From Echinometra lucunter (Eukaryota; Echinodermata; Echinoidea; Camarodonta; Echinometridae): a DNA stretch of 64,000 bases. The translations under genes and the position numbers were made by a program. The DNA is taken from the NCBI GenBank assembly GCA_029962745.1, contig CM057153.1, forward strand, positions 6,477,314-6,541,313, given 5' to 3'. Below the pieces are notes generated by a model, which did no database searches, was not told the DNA's origin, and saw nothing but the letters and a program-made list of their open reading frames with translations. Of this stretch, positions 22,000 to 33,843 are shown piece by piece. Numbering within the stretch: position 1 is the stretch's first letter; every line of letters begins with the position of its first letter.

Positions 22000-23850
22000 G
22001 GAATGAGGAAGGGGTTGACAGAACCAACAAAATATTCCTTGCCTCTTAGCGACAGAAAATGTTCAAAAAATGGTCTCTTATTTTGAATTATGAGTAACTG
22101 TGCAATTACAGCAATCCCAACATGCTGCTCCTACAAATAAACTTTGAAGAAACAAGGGCATTAAAAACTGCTGGATAACCCAATATAATGTTCTCATCAA
22201 TAAGAAGCCTTGATAGAAAAGGGCAAAATAGCAAAATAGATACTGTTCAGGGTAAAAATACTGGCAACATAAAAAATTAAGGGAATAAATTGTATTTGAA
22301 GAATTAGTAACAGTAAAATTTCGATGTATGCAGACTTAGGAGAGGAAAAATAGCACATGAAAAGTAGAATGTTTTCAGGAAAGTTGTCCAAATCAGAAAA
22401 TGTATGCAGTATGTCAGACATATTCTCCAGTCACACCATGAAGGAAGTTTGTGTCTAACAATATGAAAATATTCTTTGGGGGAACCATGATCCCCCCCCC
22501 CCCCTCCACCCTCCTGAAAAAAATTCTAACTCTCTAGAGAAAATTGACATGATGAAGAGAGTGTAGATTTTCAAACAAACAATACACATGAAATAGACAA
22601 ACAAACATGAAATGTACAACCAGACCGATATTAGACAGGCAGACAGAGAAAAGTGAGGAGTCCTTCAGACTGGAACACCCTGATCTTGAACCCTTCATAT
22701 TTCTCCAGGGGCACCATGTATGGAAATGTAATTATGAGCTGAGCATAAGCCCAAGCTGTGCATGTACTTAGTGGGTAAGTCACTATCTTTGTCTCTTCCC
22801 CCAGAAATAGTCTGGGATTCAAAAACCTCAGGCAAAGACTTAGGGAAAAACCTCAAAAGTAGGATTTGGAAAAGATCTTTTATACTGCAAAGTTTTCAAG
22901 TTCTGAATTTTTAAAACCTTTTGTGGGAACCATCCTGAGATGGTTCCTACAACCAAATCATTTCAAAGACACTTGTCTCTTTCTAACCAGGTGTACCTCA
23001 GTGGTTTATGTAGAATAATTTTTCCATTGCTTTGACCATTTCTTCACAGCTGACCATGCAGAAGGAATATTTATCTCCAAAATATAGAGACACTGATATA
23101 TTCTAAAAAGAGAGGCTGCAACAATATCTTCATCAAATAAGTGTGAATGGAACCATCTCTTTACATATTTGAAGAATGAAGTCTACTAATAATAATATAA
23201 TTGTGGTATATTATACAGTAACCGGTACACTTCTATCACAATGGGCCATACTTCCTCATACTCTGCTGGAAGAAGAGGCATTTATAAAATAATGTCTTCC
23301 TGATATGAAGACTAGTTTCAGAGTAATGACAATCTAACCTTTGCTGTCCATGATGCATTTCAGTGACAAACATAGGTTGTGTTCCCATTTAGATATAGAC
23401 ACTACACAACCCTGTTCTCTCCACACATGATTATTGTGATCTACCCAGGATTAAAACCTATCCTAAAGATAATAAAATCAATATTATTCCTTTCTTCATA
23501 TCTCTTCCTCAAGTATATAATCTTCCATCTTCCTACCTATCAAATTCATGAAAAGAACAGGGGGGGGGGGGATTTCACAAAGCTGTCCGCAAAGTTGCAC
23601 ATGACTTTAAGAATGTTTTGTATATGGAAAGCCAAATGGGATTCTTAATCATATGTCATCGCATAAACTCAAGGTGAAATATATATGTAGATTCATGTTG
23701 TTATCAGCAAAACATTTTTAATGTGAAGTATAGTGTTTGCCAACAATTTAATTGAGATTATGGGAAAATACAGTCAGAATTTGTTAAAAGAAGAGGAAAA
23801 CCTTTGGGCATTCCATTGGCTGTCCATAGATACGCTGTTCTTAAAGTCAT
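22000..23850. other. Unique AT-rich stretch with C13 and G12 runs
   Basis: C13 at 22492-22504 and G12 at 23560-23571. A minus-strand frame at 22631-22822 looks protein-like but has no convincing splice borders. Nothing else was recognised. Confidence 0.45.
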
Positions 23851-23856
23851 GCTTAA

Positions 23857-24264
23857 CCCATTCGTGACAGGCATTATTTAAAGCCTAATTTGATCAGCTT
23901 TTATTCTTCAAATTGGCAACACCAACATTTTTATTTTATTGCTACATTTTTCTCATAAAACATCATGTATCTGAAATGAATATAAATTGACAGAAAGTAT
24001 GATGAGAAGTCAAAACGTTGCCAATTTGCAGAGAAAGCGGTGATTTTAAACTTTTCATCGCATTGCCAATTTAAGGAATTTAATGCTTATTTTCCTTTAA
24101 AAAATTTTCAGCATCAAACAACAAATATTGATGCAACCAAAATGGGCACAGTTTGTGTATAATTTTTTGCTCTTTCTGCTTATGTACTTGGTATGTTTTT
24201 CAGGGCTCTGCATCAAAAGTTATTAGGTCAAACCACAAAATGTGGACCCTCTGTCACGAATGGG
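23857..24264. mobile_element. piggyBac-type MITE, copy 2
   Basis: A 408-bp copy of the 5220-5633 element in the same orientation, with the same perfect 14-bp TIRs and TTAA on both sides (23853-23856 and 24265-24268). Differences from copy 1 are scattered substitutions and small indels, which suggests fairly recent spread. No coding capacity. Confidence 0.9.
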
Positions 24265-24507
24265 TTAACTTCACGCACTGCAGCTTTATGAAACACACCC
24301 CTGGTCCCTAACCCAATCACATACATCCGCTAACATCACTTTTCTTTTCCTACATCCCATCAGAAGAAGTCCCTGAAAAGCTACCTGGAGTTCTTTCATT
24401 CTCAATGCTAGCACTGACTTCCAAGAGGGTCTACATCTCATATATTGTGAGTTGAGAGCAAAAAGGGCATTACCTCAAAGAGAAACGTCCTTCTGGCTCT
24501 TAACAAT

Positions 24508-24899
24508 GGGTGCGTTTATCGTGGCGATTAAACTTCTAATAAGTGATTAAGTCCCAGACTAGCTTACCCGATACCCTACAAACAATGGTGACATGATTAC
24601 CCGATTAGCATTGCGGACTTGAGTCCCACAAAATAGGGGTATTTGATTACTGAATGAACCAAATCTGAGACTCAAATCACGGTGATAAACACAACACGAT
24701 TTGAGTTAAGTGTGTCCATAGCCATCCTGCGCTATGCAGGTGCGCAGAGGCAACGACCTAAGGCCAGGTTTCAGGATCTCAAATCGCGACAATAAACACG
24801 ACATCCAGAGAGACTGCCTCTTGTGAGAGAAATGTCTGTTTGCAACTCAAGTACCTATTTCTAATATCTAGAAAGTAAATCACACCGATAAACACACCC
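24508..24899. mobile_element. 392-bp inverted-repeat element, GGGTG(C/T)GTTTATCG ends
   Basis: The left end GGGTGCGTTTATCGTGGCGA pairs with the reverse complement of the right end, GGGTGTGTTTATCGGTGTGA; similarity extends about 30 bases. Two further right-end-like words lie inside (AATCACGGTGATAAACAC near 24676 and AATCGCGACAATAAACAC near 24782). No target duplication is obvious. Ends of this style occur in several DNA transposon superfamilies, so I leave it unassigned. Confidence 0.75.
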
Positions 24900-25992
24900 T
24901 ATACCGTTAGCTGAGAGCATGAAGCAATGAGTTAGCATCTTTCGGGCACTCAGCAAATGGACATCATCTGCTTATGCTTGTATTGAAGTACACTTCAAGT
25001 AGAGCATTTACCCCGTTTTTTCTTCTGTAACACTTGTTAATCCAAACCAAACCACACTAGAAGGACAAGACCTATATTTTCCCAACTTTCCTAAACAACA
25101 GTGTAACAAATTAAGAGAGCTTCCTAATTGGTCCTCCCAAAGAAACAAATCATCTTTGCAAACTATAAAAGATGTGTCAGGTATGATGTCACATTTGGTG
25201 ATGGTTACCATGACAATACCCCAAACCGCAACAAATGTTCTTTTTGGACGAGAGTCAGGATGGGCTGGTACTGGATATGAGATGTGGCAGGCAACGGTTC
25301 ACCGCATGACACATGTTGTAATTGTAAGTGTACACCCAGTATCGATTATTAGGGAATATCATGTTAGGATACATGTTTTTTTTTTACTAAAGACACAATC
25401 CAGTCCAGTGGAACACTGATTGCTGATTTCTTTCATGGGACACGTTTCATAGGTGATTTTCATTTATGTTCAATCCATGTCCAAACTCCTTTCTCTTCTC
25501 TTTCAATAACTTCAGACCCTTCTTCAGAAGATATTAACTTACTTTCAGGGGAAAAAAATAGATAACTATATTTCAAAATATATACTAAATTAGTTGCATT
25601 GATTCTTTAGATTTCTTTCACCTCAAAGCAACCCTGACAGACTGTATGGTCAATTCCAATCCCACAAAACATTACTCATGCATGAATTTGGAAGTACAAA
25701 AAATCAAACTTGCAAGAAATTTCTACAAATTTATTGACTGATCTAGATTCTCAAACATTTAAAAATATGTTTTTAAAAAGCCATTTAAAAAAAATAAATA
25801 CATGAAAGTCTTTTGCCATGTACAAGGCCATCATTAAACAATTCATATAAGTTTTCTGCTTTAATAAGCATTACCCTACTAAATTATTTGATCAGGGGAG
25901 TGGGGGGGGGGTGGTCTCGTTATGGTTTACAGTTTAGACTGTAAGCAATGCTACTTGTATTTTCATAATGTATATTTCATTTGAATGCACAG

Positions 25993-26112
25993 GAATATGA
26001 ACATCTGTCCGAGGAAACATACGTCATAGCTTTATGCTGGCATAAAATTTACCATGTAACACGATGGTACATGGGGCGATCAGTACACCTGCGCTGCAGA
26101 CGTGTAACTTGA
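25993..26112 (+). CDS. Possible terminal exon (unidentified)
   Basis: Acceptor ATTTCATTTGAATGCACAG, then a 39-residue frame in phase 0 ending at TGA (26110-26112), starting EYEHLSEETYVIALCWHK. The other two frames close quickly. Codons favour a purine in first position. The 3' part is Arg/Cys-rich. No AATAAA directly downstream and no partner exon identified; family unknown. Confidence 0.3.
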   Translation, partial: EYEHLSEETYVIALCWHKIYHVTRWYMGRSVHLRCRRVT

Positions 26113-26845
26113 TACCAAACATGTATCAACTTGAATTAAAGCCGACGATGAAACGATGTACACTTTTGTCCTCTGGATAACCTTTCAATCTCCTCATCGT
26201 TCGATGAGCATATTCACATAGAAAAGAGAAGCAATGTTCTGATACATTTACTTTGTAGACACAAAGAACAGATTCTCTGATTATGAGCAAAAGTCAATCC
26301 AGTATACAATCAATCAATATTCTGAAGTCATTGTGAAAACTATTGAATATGTCTGCTCTTACTTACAACAGTAGTTGATAAAAATAAATCAATAAATGAA
26401 AATCTCTGAAACTACATCCATGTTCTATCACCTTTCCTTTGTCTTGTAAAAATGGCATAACTTTGTGGCAAAATTCGCAAACTTTCTCTCCATATTATTT
26501 CATCCCTTTGCTACAAATTTCTTCACTATCAATTCTTTGCAAAGTAATCTTGATACAATATTTTTGAGAGGACGAAACCAGCAGCTCCTCTCCTTGCAAC
26601 AGAATTATGTTCACGTTAAAAGGTAGCAATAAATACATTACTTGAAGTTAAACCAATGAGCCATGTATCTTAAATCATTCAATCATTATAAACTAAAACT
26701 GACAATCCCTTTCATAACGGTTTCCTGCAAATCATATTTAAACTCTAGCTTCCTGCCAATAAAGTGCTTGTGGGCTTTAAGACAATCAAGCGCACAATAA
26801 TATCAAGTTCGAGTCCAGGCCAGGCTGTCATGCAGATAGTTAGAA

Positions 26846-27139
26846 ATGAAAACCTGTCAGACAATAGGAGCTTCAGAAGCAATAGGAAAATTGATACAGA
26901 ATGGCATAGGATTCAATGCAGCTGCTTTCAATGTATCTGTCATTAAGGCAGACCAAGTAAGAACTTGTAAAGATATCTTGGCTAATGTTTCTGCTATGCT
27001 TGGAGCTGATGCAGAAAAAAAAACTTGCAGATTGGCTGATCTCAAGATCTTCCAGCAAAATATGTCAAGTAGAAATTGCTTGCATTGTTTTAATATCCTG
27101 CAAAAAAAAGAAAATTACAATATTTTGAGTGATATTTGA
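26846..27139 (+). CDS. Open frame with coding-like codon pattern (unidentified)
   Basis: A 97-residue frame whose codons show a marked purine-first pattern (many GCN, GAN, GGN), including NVSVIKADQVRTCKDILA. A good donor, CCAA|GTAAGAAC, lies inside at 26956, and an acceptor-like GGAGCTTCAG at 26877, so the true exon could be about 26878-26956. The opposite strand has an excellent acceptor (poly-T then TTTGCAG near 27102) opening a competing 80-codon frame. GTTCGAGTCC just upstream (about 26806) resembles a tRNA B box. The coding strand is therefore uncertain. Confidence 0.28.
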   Translation: MKTCQTIGASEAIGKLIQNGIGFNAAAFNVSVIKADQVRTCKDILANVSAMLGADAEKKTCRLADLKIFQQNMSSRNCLHCFNILQKKENYNILSDI

Positions 27140-27514
27140 GAGGAAAATGTGAGAAAACAGTGTAATAATTATTACAAAAAGAATTTGCTTTAAGTTCAAA
27201 TAATCTAGTATGAAGCCAAAGTAGAGCCAATAAAATGCATGTTATACTAAAATCAAATTGTATCCCATAGGTGAATTAACCACTTCCCATAAAGCTTCCT
27301 TTAATTCGTAGAAATGTTTCTAATTAGAAATGCACTTAATGCACTATTCAATAATCATTTCATAATACATTTAGGATGAATAGAGTTCCAGAGTTCTAAA
27401 AATATGAACATTACAAAAATGCTTGAAATCAGAAATTCACATCAAGCACAGATCAACGATCATCTTCACGACGAATATGTAGTACCAGTAATGTCTTAAC
27501 ATGTACATTTACTG

Positions 27515-27664
27515 AAATGCTTCCAATAAGTAATTAAAGAAATGCTTCTAATGCGAAATTCAGGAAATGCTTCCAATAAGAATTTAAAGGAATGCTTCTA
27601 ATGCGAAATTCAGGAAATGCTTCTACTCGGAAATTCAGGAAATACTTGAAATTGGAAATTCATA
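27515..27664. repeat. Minisatellite, six units of exactly 25 bp
   Basis: Unit starts fall at 27515, 27540, 27565, 27590, 27615 and 27640 with AAATGCTTC(C/T)AAT(A/G) consensus. Units alternate in type over the first four (CCAATAAG versus CTAATGCG), a 50-bp higher-order period. Diverged single relatives lie at about 27312 and 27418. Confidence 0.88.
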
Positions 27665-28026
27665 GAACCACTACTCAATAATCATCTTTTAATGCAATTA
27701 AGACTAATATATCCTACCAGTGTTCTTAAAACATGAACATTAAATAGAAATGCCTATGATCAAAAATTTACATCATACGCTACTTGATCATCTCGTAATA
27801 CGTCAAATGATGAAATTGAAGTACCAGCATTCTAAAAATATGATCTGGAAATCTTGAAGGCATCTTGAGGTTGACCACTTGAGGAATGATGGTTTTGTAA
27901 TGGTGAGAAACCCTCCTTGAGAAAAGAAAATTTGTTTGCGGTAAGACGCCTTGAAGCTACATCTCTCTGGAGATTACCCAAGAGAAGTCAACCACCCAAC
28001 CTATATCTGAGAGGATTCAACTTGGC

Positions 28027-28120
28027 TTTAACCTGCTGAATACCATGCCTGAGATAACTCAGGCTGGAGTCTATGGAAAACGTGTGTTATACCAAACTCA
28101 AATCATGCTCAAAGTACAGC
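28027..28120 (-). mobile_element. Family A short element, minus orientation
   Basis: TTAACCTGCTGAATACC, then GAGATAACTCAGGCTGGAGT and a GTGTGTTATACC segment. It is the reverse-orientation counterpart of the 3858-3949 unit; its left end is preserved and its right end is decayed. 28120-28990 holds no other recognised feature. Confidence 0.6.
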
Positions 28121-29014
28121 TTAAAAAGAAGGTTGATATCAGGTAGAGGTTAAAAATAATGAGAGATTTCACATTCATGCTATGTCAGTTCGGAAGAAAA
28201 TCATTAAGAGATTTATCACACGAAAAGAATTGCTCTCCAACTGTCCTTCTTTTTGAAATATGTCAAGAAAGGGCTGAAACATTTTGGACAAAACTTCAAG
28301 CAACATGTATGTGTAGTCCCATATGCATGTTTCTATGTGCAGTGAAAGTGACTTACAGGAAGAGTGAGTCAGTTTATTATGAATTTGAGGATTGCAAAAC
28401 CTCACAGTGTACCTTTTCTTTTGGAATATATAATTATCTGTCCATAACTGCCAGACAGTTCTCCTTAAAAAGGTATATTTGTCCAGAACTAAACTTTATC
28501 TTGAAAAGTTAATGCATTTACCTGCAGTAAAATGATATGGACTAAAAAAGGGGGAACCTCAGCCTATATATTCCCCTTTCTGGAAAAGTAGGTTCCAAAT
28601 AGGCCATTTCCTTGAAATCTCTCTCTCTAAAAACATAACACTAACAAGCTTTCAACTGGAAAAGAAGGAAATCAGAAGGTAATTTGAACCACAATGAGGT
28701 TCTTAATGATTTCAAAACCCTCATTTGCTCCAAATTCTATTACAGATGTAAACACTGTGCTGTAACATAGAAATGTTGGGTATCTACTCATTTCTAATAA
28801 AATTAAAAAAAAAAAAGAATTGTGGGGCCAAAGTGCTCAAGGATTGTAAGGGGAAAGGGTTTTGCTTAGAATAAGGTATTGCCTAGATTAAAGTTTTGTT
28901 TAGAATAAAAGCTATGCATATAATTATGACGATGTCAAGAACAGGAAAACGTTTTGTTTTTTCTTTGCTTCTTTTGTATTTCCTTCCTCAACTTCCTCAT
29001 AATCCCCTCTTCCT

Positions 29015-29215
29015 CCCCCCCCCCCCCTCTCTCTCTCTCTCTCCCTCCATCACTCCCGTCTCTCTCTCTCCCTCCACCACTCCCCTCTCTCTATCTCTCT
29101 CTCTCTCTCCCTCCATCACTCCCCTCTCTCTATCTGTCTGCTTCTCATTCTGTCACTCTCTTCCTCCCTATCTTCCTCTCTCTCTCTCTATGTCTTTCCA
29201 CCCTTATCTTTTTCT
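29015..29215. repeat. (CT)n-rich tract with C run
   Basis: Long CT/CTC microsatellite with imperfect units around CCATCACTCC. Two plus-strand frames over it (28896-29253) are Ser/Leu/Pro low-complexity and not genes. Confidence 0.9.
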
Positions 29216-30130
29216 CTTGTTTGATGCAAGTCTCAAACCTTTATCATAGGTAAAAGGAATGTTTAACTTGTATGTTTTTAATCTTATCCTTATATCTTGC
29301 TTTTCTCAAAAAAAAAAAACTATCAAGAACTCCTTAGAAAAGTCAGAATTTTTTTTTACGATTTGAAGTCCTACATTATCATGTTCTCGGCACATTTTTT
29401 CTTGTAAAGATTCCAGATAAAATGAATCTCTGTATCCAATGAGATGAAATAACCCTTCCTTCATCTTCAAGTTGTACTGTCATCTACTCAAAGTATACAT
29501 ACCAGGTAATTCATCTATATAGCAGAAACTGGGTTATCCTTAACACATCATATCTGCCCAGTACTGCCAATTTTTTTTTTTTTTCTTACTTTTCTTTTAC
29601 GATGAATCAGGCTACTGATCAGGCTCCTCCCTCTCTACCTTTCTCTCTCTATGTATTTCTATCCTCATCTTTTACTCTTGTTCAATGCAAAGTTGTTAAG
29701 TCTCTCTCAAACCTTTATCATAGGTGGAAGGAATATTTAACTTGTATGTTTTTAATCTTATTCTTATATCTTGCTTCTCTCAAAAAAACATATCAAGAAC
29801 TCATTAAAAAAGTAAGAAAAATTTTGTAAGATTTGAAGTCCTACATTATCATGTTCTTGGCACTTTTTTTTTCTTGTAAAGCCTCCAGATAAAATGAATC
29901 TCTATATTCAATGAGATAACATGAACCTTCAGTTCATCTTCAAGTTGTACTATTCTTGTCATCTATGCAGTGTAGGTCTACATACCAGGTAATTCACCTT
30001 TAACAGATGCAGGGTTATCCTTGACACTTAAATCTGCCCAGCACTGTCAAATTTTTGTTTCCTTTTTGTTTGGCTGTTTTTGTGTGTGTGTGTGGGTTTT
30101 TTTAGAGTTACGATGATTCAGGCTGCAAGT
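29162..30130. repeat. Tandem duplication, two units of about 465-505 bp
   Basis: Unit one (29162-29624) and unit two (29625 to about 30130) share TCAAACCTTTATCATAGG, GATTTGAAGTCCTACATTAT, CTTCAAGTTGTACT, CATACCAGGTAATTCA and ACGATGA(A)TTCAGGCT in the same order. Unit two carries a (GT)n insertion (30080-30096). Similarity is high, suggesting a recent event. Confidence 0.88.
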
Positions 30131-30139
30131 CTGGGGTCA

Positions 30140-31920
30140 TGACCATTTTCAATTTCCATTTATAACTTCTTTCCCTCTAGGTTTAACCAATGTAGACGTC
30201 ACTTGCGTATTCGAAACTATTTGTATTTTCCAAATGTCACTGTACAAAATAATTATTTTTACAGGGTATTCAGGCTTAGAAAAAGTGTTAACTCCGCATT
30301 CAAGTACATGAGATGACATCGTCCTTGCTATCATCAGCTAGTCTTGCAAATGAGATGCTGATGAAAGTGGAACCAAATTTACATGACACCTGGTACTATG
30401 CCTTTAAGTGACGGTATCTGTATGAACTTGGCACCATATTGATATGGTAAACTTGGATTTTACCTTTAAGTGACAGTGCCTGTATCAATTAACCTTTGGG
30501 TATTACATGTCTGCAGTCAACAGGAGAGATCCTGCACCTGGTATGTAAATATATGCCAGACAGGTAAATCTTAGGGTGTGTTCCCATTGCTAAACTTCAT
30601 TCCCATCATCACTTTAGCACTATGTGCCAGTGAGGTACAGCACTTTCTTCAAGATAAAAAGTCATATAAATGCTACAGAAGCAATTATATCAGGGTATAT
30701 CTGGTAAAAGTACAACACTGCTATAATTCTTTGTGATATCAATGCGGAAATTACCAAATAAATCATGATTTCCTCATGTAATATATATTTTCAATATCTA
30801 AATCCAGCAATTTTGATATTTAAAAGAATTTTCTTTATCCAGCTTCTGCATTTTTTATACACAGAAAAGGGCAGAGGGAGAACAACAGGAATGCACAAGT
30901 GCTGTAACAATAACTGAACTGCAATGTTTTATCATACCTGAACATGTCAACCCTTCTCAAACCTTGCCAACAGAGGGCACACTTTAACTTTGAATCATAT
31001 TGGTATCCAAGTGATTCAGCTTCTCAAACACAAAAAAATATACTCATCATAAAATCTTTAAAAGATCTGACCAGTTTCTTTCGAATCATGTTCTTTTACA
31101 AGAACATGATTTGAATTGAATAACTGAATTTAATTACAAATCTTAATGGCAATATCATTAATCAGAGACTCCCATACAACATACAATATTTTCTTTCATC
31201 ATTCTGCATTTTGGGCTTGCTTACTATGTTCTGCTTCATGGAATGATTACATTTGATAAAACAAATTGCTATTAATATGAACAAAGTTTACTTTTAAAAA
31301 TGAGGCAAAAATGTTGAGGGCAAAATATGCCCTTGTATAAAAGAAAACAAGTATCTGACAGATATGTATTGTAGATGGTTAATGTAATGCAAAACTAAAT
31401 CATGTGGTTAGTTGTTACAGGAAATAAAAGGATTAATTCTTCCATAAAGGATTCTTTCAAGACCCCAAAACAATATACACATTGGAGAGATTTAAAGCAA
31501 AAATCCACAGCTAAAATGTAATAGAGTTCTTTTCTTTCATATTGGGATTTCATGTTCATTATTTTGTATACTTTTAGAAATGACATGGAAGATTTCTCGT
31601 GAATATGCACAAATATAATGTCAAACTTGAAGGAAAAAAATTGATGAAAACTCTTGATTTTGTTCAAAAGGAGGACATATAGAATAAAAACTATGAATAT
31701 TCTGACCACATACTTCAAAATAACCATTGACAAAGCCACTGTCTCACACTACACATTTTCTCTGCATCAGGACCAATTTCAGTAAACGAAGCAACTTTGC
31801 GGAAAAATTCATCCTAACTTATATTTCACAGAAATTGAATATACAGTAAGGAGAATATGGTACTCATTTTCCCTCTAAATTCACGGCTAAGGACAATACA
31901 TCTATTCAACTCCATGCTGG
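30140..31920. other. Unique AT-rich stretch, nothing recognised
   Basis: Weak 62-bp repeat of CCTTTAAGTGAC (30401 and 30463) and a perfect 12-bp-arm hairpin at 31084-31111 (AATCATGTTCTT, loop TTAC). No supported exon. Confidence 0.45.
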
Positions 31921-31924
31921 TCTG

Positions 31925-32406
31925 CTATTTTCTGGCTAATTTCTTTCCAATTTTCCCCTGCTTTTTATGAATGGGCTGAAACAAACAAGACCAAAAGTGC
32001 AAAAGGGTTCGCATTGACCTCATCTGATACAGGCATTGCCTTAAATGATGGGCAAATAGAATTGGGAAAACGACATTACCAGCATAAGAAATTGGGCGGG
32101 ATACGAACCTACTAGGCACAAAAATAAACTCATGATAATTTCTCATTTTTCCCTGTTTATCTTTTGTAGGGCGATGTCCTATATGGTCTGTGATAGGATA
32201 TTCCATGGTGAAGGTGGCTTGGAAGAGAGGCAAAAGTTCAGCTGAACCCAAAGGGAATTTAATTGCGGCAATCTTTACATAGTCTCTGCGCACAGGCTCA
32301 GCTACGAAATCATATACTGGTCGGGAAGATATGCGTGATACAACATGAGGCCTCACAGGAGAAACTTTTGGAGAAAAACTAGTGATCTTCTGATAGTCTG
32401 TGGTTT
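31925..32406 (-). CDS. Long open frame without recognised homology
   Basis: The minus strand is open for about 160 codons, with a possible GTG at 32356 and no ATG near its start. The peptide is not low-complexity (for example RPVYDFVAEPVRRDYVKIAA and FVPSRFVSRPISYAGN). Its 5' part overlaps the first unit of a tandem duplication. One frame of this length is borderline for chance in 64 kb of this composition. It could be a large exon or a decayed element frame; I see no motif that assigns it. Confidence 0.25.
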
Positions 32407-32579
32407 ACTTCTTTTGGAAGGAGTCCATGTTTTCTTCCAACATAGTTCATCCTCTGTATTTACAAATCAAAACAGAGCTGATAGCCTTCCGATAGTCTAT
32501 GGTTTACTTCTTTTGAAAAGAATCCATAATTTCTTCTAACATAGTTTTTCATCTGTATTTTCATATCAAAACAGCGCTT
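32383..32579. repeat. Tandem duplication, two units of about 100 bp
   Basis: GATAGTCT(G/A)TGGTTTACTTC recurs at 32392 and 32491, and both units end in CATATCAAAACAG(A/C)GC-like sequence. About 80 to 85 percent alike by eye. Confidence 0.82.
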
Positions 32580-32708
32580 ACTGCTTACCAAAAACTTGTT
32601 TATTCCTGCAGGAATAAAATTTATTACTATCTTATTGAGCATTGAAATTCAAACTCTAAAATAACAAGGAATTTAGTTACAGCTTGTACCATAATATTCA
32701 ATCAGCAG

Positions 32709-32800
32709 ATTAACTAGTTACGAATGATTTGATTTCAGTATAAAGTGCGTTTCCATAGACCCTACCTTGAATTAACTCGTACTTGGGGTTCAACAGGTTA
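32709..32800 (+). mobile_element. Family A short element, plus orientation
   Basis: Contains GATTTCAGTATAAAGTGCGT, CCATAGACCCTA and the conserved right end GGGGTTCAACAGGTTA. Confidence 0.55.
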
Positions 32801-32847
32801 AATAATGGTCTTAAATCTTTTCCTGAAAAAGGTAGTCAATTTTCAGA

Positions 32848-32889
32848 AAATTAAGTATGCGGTAAAAAATTAAGTATGCGGTAAAAAAT
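32848..32889. repeat. Short tandem repeat, 19-bp unit
   Basis: AATTAAGTATGCGGTAAAA occurs twice with a partial third copy. Confidence 0.8.
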
Positions 32890-33565
32890 GAAGTTCAAAT
32901 ATCGTTATTTAATAGATCTATAGCAATTTTCCATTATACGAGGGAGTTGCAGTTCAATGCTCTCTAGCCTTCTTGACTCTCGCTGACCTTAAAGGAGTAT
33001 TAAGCTTTCCCAAGAACACAGCATTTGTCAGATTAAATGTATCAGCAATTCCACAAATCTTATCCATCTCAAAAGATATACAGTGATAAGGATTAAACTC
33101 CATGTCATTAAACTTGCTCACATCCTCCCTAACTAATGATTTCCTCCCTTCCTGTAATGAGCATGATACAAAAATTATATTTTGATATTTTCATTAATGT
33201 TTCAGGCAAACATTCATGTAAAATGTAGTGCAGACATCAACGGTTTGGGCAATGCCTTCAGAACTCTTCAAAAGAAAAACAAAAAGAAAAATGCTTAAAG
33301 TGATTACACAATGGTAATTTTTGGGGGGGATATATGATCGAGAATAGAATTCTAAGAATTACATTTAAAAATTTGATAATTTTAAATTGAAATTAATGCA
33401 TTTTAGCTAATTTTCTCATAAAAAGCCAAGAGTTGACCAAAAAATTTGAGTATGAGGTATGACGTATAAGTGGGTACCCCGCTTCATGCACTGCAGTTGT
33501 GCTGCGCGCTAGACTGTACAATATGTATTATACCTTGCGCGCCTTTTGCTAGAATTGCGCGACAA

Positions 33566-33606
33566 GGTACCCACTTTGACGTCATTTTGACGTCAAAGTG
33601 GGTACC
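33566..33606. repeat. Perfect palindrome, 19-bp arms, containing TGACGTCA
   Basis: GGTACCCACTTTGACGTCA, a TTT spacer, then TGACGTCAAAGTGGGTACC. Both arms carry the 8-bp CRE core TGACGTCA, itself a palindrome. GTGGGTACCCC words also occur at about 33471 and 33761, so the hairpin may be part of a 300-bp element. The local sequence is CpG-rich (GCGCGC words at 33502-33562). Confidence 0.9.
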
Positions 33607-33806
33607 CAGTTGAAACTGGGTCACAGCTGAGGGGTCAAAAATATCCTGAAATCTTACGAATTTTGGAGGCTTCCTTGGCAACACGACTTTTTGAAAAACT
33701 TGAGGCAGATGATTTTCTAATAAAATCATGCTCTTTTAAATGAACTAACATTGTTTCACCATTGGGTACCCCCTTTAAATATGCACATATCAGTAGAAAT
33801 CACATA

Positions 33807-33843
33807 AGAAGTTTATGCTCAGAAGTTTATGCTCAGAAGTTAA
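33807..33843. repeat. Short tandem repeat, 14-bp unit
   Basis: AGAAGTTTATGCTC repeated about 2.6 times. A 17-bp direct repeat (GCATTTCTTTTTGAAA) also lies at about 34196-34229. Confidence 0.85.

Noticed and set aside
25141..25211. Plus-strand block before donor TCAG|GTATGATG
   Set aside because: Two frames are open, the length is only 38 bases and the minus strand is open too; no basis to choose.
28896..29253. Two plus-strand frames of 99-117 codons
   Set aside because: Translations of a CT microsatellite in two frames; Ser/Leu/Pro repeats only.
31925..32110. tRNA B-box-like AGGTTCGTATCC on the minus strand near 32100
   Set aside because: No A box at the right distance; it falls inside an open frame and is probably coincidental.
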